Translations under genes and position numbers: made by a program
Notes under the pieces: model-generated
Database searches by the model: none
What the model was told of the DNA's origin: nothing
The model's input: the letters and a program-made list of their open reading frames with translations, nothing else
Assembly: GCA_032716605.1 (NCBI GenBank)
Contig: CM064512.1
Span: forward strand, 30,772,038-30,836,037
Length of the DNA stretch: 64,000 nt
Reading direction: 5' to 3'
Source: Paralithodes platypus
Taxonomy: Eukaryota; Arthropoda; Malacostraca; Decapoda; Lithodidae
Shown: one piece after another, positions 57,875 through 64,000 of the stretch
Layout: the number at the start of each line of letters is the position of its first letter
Position numbering within the stretch: position 1 is the stretch's first letter

Positions 57875-58897
57875 CAGGGTGATTCAAAAAAAGTGTAATG
57901 ATTTCACATGTATGTAATTTTTTAATTTTTTAACCTACACACTTTATCTTTTCAGGTTGTGATGGTGGTATCATGCCATTTGGCATAAGTCAACTACAAG
58001 GTTCTAGCTAAAATGGTATTCACAGTCAAGCAGAAAGTCAAGATAGTTGAATTCTGGTATGAGACCAAATCGTACGTCACAGTCCGTCGTCGGTTCTGCC
58101 GCGAGTTCAAAGTTCAAACACGTGATGGACCTAAAAATAATGTTATACTGAGGTTTGTCAAGCACTTTGAGAGCAAGGGTACTGTCCAGAGCACACACAA
58201 GGGGAACAGTGGACATCCAGCAGCAGTCACAAAGAACCAGGCAAACATTGATACTGTGCGCAACTCAGCCATCAGAAGCCCAAAGAAGTCTCACCGCCGC
58301 CGCTCCCAAGAGTTGGGACTCTCCCTCTCCAGTCTGTTGCGTATTATGACCAAGGAGCTCAAGCTATTACCTTACACCATATCCGTGAGGCATAAACTAA
58401 AAGCTGAGGACATGCAAAGAAGGCATGTCATGTGTGATTGGCTCAGCCAAAAGCTTGAACGCACCCCAGGATGGATCAACCACATCTGGTTCTCCGACAA
58501 GGCACACTTCCACATCAACGGCTCCATCAACAACCATAACAACATCTTCTGGGGCTCTGAACTACCCGAGGAGATCACAGAGAGGCAGCTGAAGGGCCCA
58601 AAGCTCACTGCCTTTGTGGCAGTTTTTTTTTAGGTCCATCACGTGTTACGGTGTTGGAACTTTGAACTCGCGGCAGAACCGACGACGGACTGTGACGTAC
58701 GATTTGGTCTCATACCAGAATTCAACTATCTTGACTTTCTGCTCGGCTGTGAATACCATTTTAGCTAGAACCTTGTAGTTGACTTATGCCAAATGGCATG
58801 ATACCACCATCACAACCTGAAAAGATAAAGTGTGTAGGTTAAAAAATGAAGAAATGACATACATGTGAAATCATTACACTTTTTTTGAATCACCCTG
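57875..58897 (+). mobile_element. Fold-back IS630/Tc1-mariner-like element
   Basis: Flanked by TA (57,873-57,874 and 58,898-58,899). Both ends start CAGGGTGATTCAAAAAAAGT on their own strand. The inverted similarity extends about 265 bp inward (57,875-58,137 against 58,626-58,897) and includes the first 40 codons of the transposase. The 3' end of the original element was therefore replaced by an inverted copy of its 5' end. Length 1.02 kb. Confidence 0.85.
58013..58633 (+). pseudogene. IS630/Tc1-mariner-like transposase, C-terminally truncated
   Basis: ATG 58,013 (MVFTVKQKVKIVEFWYETKS), 206 codons. N-terminal helix-turn-helix of the DUF4817 kind (VRRRFCREFKVQT), a second DNA-binding part (HPAAVTKNQANI...RSPKKSHRRRSQELGLS), then the start of the DDE domain with the first catalytic aspartate (HIWFSDKAHFHINGSIN) and FWGSELPEE. 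The sequence ends in TAFVAVFF at the inverted-repeat border; the second aspartate and third acidic residue are gone. It could only repress or be inert. Confidence 0.8.
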
Positions 58898-58899
58898 TA

Positions 58900-59151
58900 T
58901 ATTAGACCTTCGGATATAATATTACTTAGGTCGAAGATAATATCAGTTTAAGCTATAAATAACTGTCCATAGTACCTGATTCTTGACAACCCCTTCAAAA
59001 GTATTAGTGCAGAAGAATGAAATGTCAGATGTTCAACAAATATATTGATAAATAAATCAATAATGCACGAGATCTCTATAGAATAATAAATCAGCCATAC
59101 AGAAAAAAAGGATGAATTAATTACATAAACAATTATGACAGTGGGACCGGG

Positions 59152-59225
<74 letters not shown>

Positions 59226-59887
59226 ACAAGCTAGTACAACAAGAGTAAGGGAAGGTATCGGCCATGTATTGATCTTGGTGTACGCGTGTGATATATCCCG
59301 GTAATACTCTATCATTCTCTGTGTCCGGCGGGGGAATATATGAGGTGGTCGTATGAGCATGTGGGTGGGTGTGTGTGTGATACAAAAAATATGATTTTGG
59401 TGTTTAAGATGCTGTAAGGCCTACCTCTATAATTATTAGGTACACATAGGATTGAAGCCTGTAGACCTTAAGTAAGCGAATAGTCTCCAATCGACTTGAA
59501 TGACTAAGACTTGAACAAAGTACAAAAATATGGTACATCAGGTTTTTAACTTATAAACGGTAAGCGTCCTCAATAGAGGTTTTCGTGGTGGAATGCGAGC
59601 GTCCTCTATAGAGCCAGCGCATAAAAAAAACACTTTTAAAACACCCCAGTGGCATTATAAACAAAGCAATATGTGATTAATATTATTTTTATTAATCTCA
59701 CCACCACACCCCCAATGAAATTAATTAAAGTATATATGATAAGTGAGATAATTCCCCTCCATTACTTGCTACCACTCCTTATGTGTCCCCCCAACCCCTT
59801 TTCCCCCCTCCTCAATTATCAGCTATTTTTCCTCTTATTCCCCATTTCATCGGGTATTTTCCATGCGAATTTCCCTCACGCGGTCTC
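58900..59887. other. Unassigned flank with microsatellite
   Basis: Apart from the (CT)n tract listed separately, no supported feature. Pyrimidine-rich at about 59,755-59,830. Confidence 0.35.
59155..59223. repeat. (CT)n microsatellite
   Basis: About 34 uninterrupted CT units. Confidence 0.95.
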
Positions 59888-59891
59888 TTAA

Positions 59892-60367
59892 CCCTTATTT
59901 AGCGGCGAGCAACATAAGTCGAGTTAAATAAAGCTGGACTATGTGGCGGCGCTCGACATAACTCGAGTGGCAATTTCAGCACGTAATGTGGCTGAGAGAG
60001 AGAGACAAGTGGTGGCAGGAGACTAGCGAGCGTATGACTGCTCCAGACCACCGCGGCGAACCTACTGACACAAATCTCAGCTCCCTCCTCCCTCTCTCAC
60101 TCGCTACATACTCAATTACTGAAAGTACCGAATTACCTGCTTTTTGCACTCGCGTTGCACGGTTATTGCAAGAAAACTATCCATCATACAAGGATCGTTA
60201 TGGTGTCATTCGAAAGCTCTGTTTATGCCCTTTCAGGGATAGGTACTTGTTTTACGTTCTGGGTCTTATTTAGGCATGAAAATGATCACGTAAACAGCCC
60301 TATTTTGGCTAAAAACACCCCGCTGTGCGGTACACATAAATAAACCGCATAGGCCGCTCGTAAGGTG
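59892..60367 (+). mobile_element. TTAA-flanked MITE family 1, copy 3
   Basis: TTAA at 59,888-59,891 and 60,368-60,371; 476 bp; same orientation as copy 1 and very similar. The open frames in it differ between copies, so it is non-coding. Confidence 0.8.
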
Positions 60368-60371
60368 TTAA

Positions 60372-61559
60372 ACATGGGCGAGGCAGCTAGAGATCCTTGC
60401 AACACAGAGACTTCTATTGCAAGCACTCAGTGTCGCACTGGAGGTTGAAGATTGAGGATGTTTGCCGCCTCGGCTCTCGCCTTATGATACGACCGTGCGG
60501 CAATAATGACTATTTTTCATCCCCCAAATGCTATTCCCATTTCTTTTATGGCTCTTAAATTTTCAAATGTTCATATTAAAAGTAAAATAGCTGCATAATC
60601 GCATATTGATAAGTAATAATGATATACAGTATATATTATGGTAAATATGACGATTTTCGTCAGAGTTGAACCAAATACCTTCGCACAGCGGGCACTTTGA
60701 ACATAGTTTTGCCGTTTAAATGTTAATAACTAAAAATGATTACATGGGAATATAAAACTTGATTGATTATATTGAACAACAGAAAGTGACGAACAATGAT
60801 AATGATAGTGGCACGATTAAATATATATTATATGTACACTCCAATAGATGGATCGAACCTGTGAAATACAGTAAGAACATTATGGCGTAAGGAGTGCAGG
60901 TAGTTATGTGTAAGTAGCACTGTGTTGTACAGAGGCTTTTGTTAATCAAATATATTCTATATTCACGTCAACGGAGTCATTCATGAGTGAATTATCAATA
61001 ACTTAATTAACTCAAGGGAACAATGGATACAGTGTGAATTATACAAATATGACTTTGAACAGGAGGAGTCCCTGCAAGCTAGAAACATGACTTAGTACCT
61101 TCCACTACAACCTAACCTAATACGATTTTGGGGGTCACAGGTAGAGGTAAATCAGGGACTAAAGAATTCTCAAGGTTGGTGGGGGAATGCCGGGTGCTAT
61201 AATTCTGCTTCTCGCCCACTGCGGTTGCAGCGCCATACGTCATCTTGCAGTTTATCTATACCAATGGCGCTCTCGGAGAGTGAATATTTACGTACAGCCT
61301 CATCAACAGATCCTCACTGCCAGTCTATGGTGTTGGTAGCGAGAGAAGTTGATACATTACCCGGATCTGGCACAGGTCTTTTGTTCCCAGGTTTGCCGTG
61401 CTCCTTGAGACTGAAACAATTTGAACGTGATTTTATGGTGCTAGGATACCTGGATACCAGGGCTCAGTTGGTCCCACCCACAGGATATGTTATAACAACA
61501 CATTGGATAATAATGTCAATGAATCCTTTTGTGGTCATTACAAGTTCCTAAAGATTACC
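60372..61559. other. Unassigned sequence
   Basis: No recognised domain. One open frame near 61,225-61,551 has no motif I know and no supporting context. Confidence 0.35.
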
Positions 61560-61563
61560 TTAA

Positions 61564-61876
61564 GGGGAGATTTTCCCTTAAGAGAGCTTTTTCTGGACCC
61601 CCTTTTCCCTCATGATTAGCCCCATTTGTTTTGATACTTTAAGACGTTTGGCTCATTAGTTTGCCGATTTGAAGACCTCTTGCCCCATTTCTGTCAATAT
61701 TAAGACCTTTCGTGCCTTTTAGGTGTCGATTTCTCCCTGGCGAGCGATAGCGAGTCTGTAATTTGGGAGGAACTAGCCTTCGGCCAGGATATGTACCAAA
61801 AGCTGTACACATCTATCTCGAAGGGGGGTCTTGGGGGTACTATTTTAAGCTTTATGGATCAAACTAAAAACCTCCC
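61564..61876 (+). mobile_element. TTAA-flanked MITE family 2, copy 2
   Basis: TTAA at 61,560-61,563 and 61,877-61,880; ends GGGGAGAT... and ...ACCTCCCC; 313 bp; reverse complement of the 44,598-44,915 family. Its right TTAA is immediately followed by CCCGGGAGC, a plausible end of the piggyBac element. Confidence 0.7.
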
Positions 61877-61880
61877 CTTA

Positions 61881-64000
61881 ACCCGGGAGCTGCGGGGAGA
61901 CTCTTAAGAGCAGAGACTTTGAACACGTACCAAAACCGCGCGTTTATAGCCAGGCGGCTGAAAATTGGTGTGGGTATAGTACTACATGTCAACTCTCGAT
62001 ACCACCCCGCCAAACGCTCGCCCCGCACTCGTGCAAGCACCACCGCGCCAGTAACCACGCACTAGTCATGGAGCCTACACGTCCCTCACGCTCGCTCCCT
62101 GATGACACAACCAGCCCTCCTTCTGGTGGTGTTAGCCGCCGTGGAAGGCAGAGGGTGGCTGCCAAAGACCCTAGCTACCAGTACGACACGCCCTACAGCT
62201 CAGAGGATGAATCACCAGCACCAAAAGCACGTAAAACACGTGCAAGCAGGGCAATGGCACAGAGGTCATTGGTCTTTCGGGACACTGCCACCACGACCCA
62301 GGCCACTGCAACAACCACTACCACCACCACTGCCACCACTGCCACCCCTGCCACCCCTGCCAGCGACGCAGGAGGCCGCCCTAGGGCTGCATTACCTGCG
62401 GGGGCAGGAAAAATGAAAGGCACGGGCGTAGGGAAAAGAACCCGTACGCCAGCCACAGTGCCCCTACCACCACCAACACCACCAGCCGCCCCTGGCCCGG
62501 CTGCCCCTGCCGCCCCTGCTGCCCCTGCCGCCCCTGCCGCCCCTGCTGCCCCTGCCGCCCCTGCCGCCCCTGCCCAAGGAACAGGGAAGGGGAAGGGGAA
62601 AGGGAGAGGGAAAGCGACTGGGAAAGCGACTGCTGGCCCTGGTGTCCCTGCCGGCCCTGCTGCCCCTGCCGCCCCTGCCGCCCCTGCTGCCCCTGCCGCC
62701 CCTGCCCAAGGAACAGGGAAGGGGAAGGGGAAAGGGAGAGGGAAAGCGACTGGGAAAGCGACTGCTGGCCCTGGTGTCCGGCCCTGCTGCCCCTGCCGCC
62801 CCTGCCGCCCCTGCTGCCCCTGCCGCCCCTGCCGCCCCTGCCGCCCCTGCCCAAGGAACAGAGAGAAGGGCGACAGGCACCACCATCATCTTGCCATCAA
62901 GGCCACGCACCACTGCTGCCCCTGCCGCCGCCGCCCCTGCCGCCGCCCCTGCCACCACCTCTGCTGTCCCTGTCCATAAGACTCCCGCACGTGCCAAAGT
63001 GACCCGGAAAACTCTTACACCATCTAAGTATGCCGCCCTGCTGTTTGATGGTGATTCGCAGGACATTGGCAGCCCGGGTTTCGACGACGAAGCCCTAGCA
63101 CGGGACCCAGGGTGGGGGAATTTGGGAGTGGACAGTGGGAGTGAGTCCGACGTCGGTGACGAAAACGAGGAAGGGCATCGTCTGTCGAGTGAAGAGGAGG
63201 GTAATGATGATGAAGTGCTGTATCGCGACCATGGAAGCGATATTTCAGACGCAGAAGCAGACGCAGACGACATTCCGATCCCTGGCATGCCTTCGTTCGA
63301 TTGGTCTGACGGGGTCAATTTTGTACCTGACGTGCCCCAGTTCAATCCTGGGACGTCAGGAACAACTGACGACTGGCCCTGTGATCATCAAGCGAACGAA
63401 AGCGACTTCTTCCTCGCTTTTTTCGACATGGAGGTAATGACGTACATCGTTGCCCAAACAAACGCCTACTACAGGTGGGTGTTTGGCAGATTGGACGTCC
63501 TTTCTCCAAAAGCGAGAATACGAGGCTGGGTGGATACGACTGTGGCAGAATTTCTGACGTTCTTTGCCTTGTTGTTCCTCATGCCTCTGATCAAGAAGCA
63601 TGTGTTGCAACACTACTGGAAGCACGACCCTCTCATCGCCACCCCAACTTTCAATAAGTTCATGACTCGTGACAGATTTTTGTTGCTGCTAAGATTGATG
63701 CACTTTGCAGACAACGAAAATCCTAACAGGATTGACAGGATATGGAAAGTTCGGGATGTGTTCACCATGTTGTTGGAGAGGTATAGGAAATACTTTTACC
63801 CCTTCCTCAATTTGGTGATTGATGAGTCGCTCGTGCTCTTCAAAGGACGTCTTGTTTTCAAGCAGTATATCCCCTTGAAGAGGCATAGGTTCGGAATCAA
63901 GCTCTTCGTGTTGTGCGACTGTGAAACTGGAATAGTGCTTGACATGATCGTGTATACAGGAACTGACATTGACGTACCGAAAGCCGCTGCCAATGTCACC
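61881..64000 (+). mobile_element. piggyBac-type transposon, left end and partial body
   Basis: The TTAA at 61,877-61,880 followed by CCCGGGAGCTGCGGGG lies 187 bp before the transposase ATG, a normal spacing for a piggyBac 5' end. The right end is outside the window, so the terminal repeat cannot be confirmed. Confidence 0.55.
62068..64000 (+). pseudogene. piggyBac-type transposase, 3'-incomplete, one frameshift
   Basis: ATG 62,068 (MEPTRPSRSLPDD). A long, unusual N-terminus has threonine/alanine runs, AAP repeats and two copies of a 44-residue unit (QGTGKGKGKGRGKATGK), then an acidic segment (DVGDENEEGHRLSSEEEG). Next is the DDE_Tnp_1_7 domain: FLTFFALLFLMPLIKKH, RDRFLLLLRLMHFADNEN, LNLVIDESLVLFKGR with the first catalytic aspartate, and LFVLCDCETGIVLDMIVYTG with the second. 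At about 62,779 a 5-bp loss relative to the first repeat unit shifts the frame (from frame 1 to frame 2), after which it is open to the window end. Either a true mutation in a repeat tract or an assembly error. Would cut and paste at TTAA. Confidence 0.8.

Noticed and set aside
61225..61551. 108-codon plus-strand frame
   Set aside because: No recognisable motif, starts without context and lies in transposon-rich DNA; treated as chance.
1..64000. CRISPR arrays, operons, prokaryotic promoters or defence islands
   Set aside because: The DNA is eukaryotic repeat-rich sequence; the only regular direct-repeat array (45.3-45.9 kb) has no spacers.
1..64000. rRNA or functional tRNA genes
   Set aside because: No stretch matched conserved rRNA cores, and the two tRNA-like segments are fused to LINE sequence.

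Overview
The window is eukaryotic DNA dominated by transposable elements. I found no confident single-copy host gene. The mix of elements (CR1-, RTE-, I/Nimb- and Jockey-type LINEs, a restriction-like-endonuclease LINE, a Ty3/gypsy element with Gmr1-like gene order, P-element, piggyBac and IS630/Tc1-mariner DNA transposons, many microsatellites) suggests an arthropod, most likely a decapod crustacean. That placement is inference from element types, not from a marker gene.

Layout. 0.4-2.4 kb: decayed CR1-like LINE ending in 8-bp repeats. 3.0-8.6 kb: LINE with a C-terminal restriction-like endonuclease, split by a 3.35-kb LINE ('LINE-A') carrying only one ORF. 10.3-25.0 kb: a P-element-like transposase on the minus strand, split by a nearly complete LTR retrotransposon (10,955-24,610; TSD GCTT; LTRs of about 1.79 kb). 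Its order gag-PR-INT-RT-RNase H is that of the Gmr1 clade. LINE-A copies sit in its 5' LTR and between gag and PR, and a TTAA-flanked MITE sits in the first of these. 26-34.4 kb: CR1 and Jockey-like fragments, then a near-complete I/Nimb-type LINE with two decayed ORFs. 34.7-55.9 kb: a large inverted duplication around a spacer of about 3.9 kb. Its arms carry a tRNA-like sequence fused to a 5'-truncated RTE LINE. One arm was later hit by a 5.85-kb unidentified insert; the other by a young Jockey-like LINE with an intact 912-aa ORF2 and by a solo LTR. The spacer holds a 17-copy perfect 36-bp minisatellite. 57.9-58.9 kb: an IS630/Tc1-like element turned into a fold-back. 59.9-64 kb: two TTAA-flanked MITEs and the start of a piggyBac-type transposase cut by the window edge.

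The genes do not form a pathway. The window is a layered record of transposition in which nested insertions and target-site duplications give a relative chronology. The most notable objects are the INT-before-RT element with a SCAN-like capsid region, the LINE split without loss of frame, the tRNA-RTE chimera within the inverted duplication, and the TTAA-specific element families. All coordinates come from reading the sequence by eye; family assignments come from motif recognition, not database searches.
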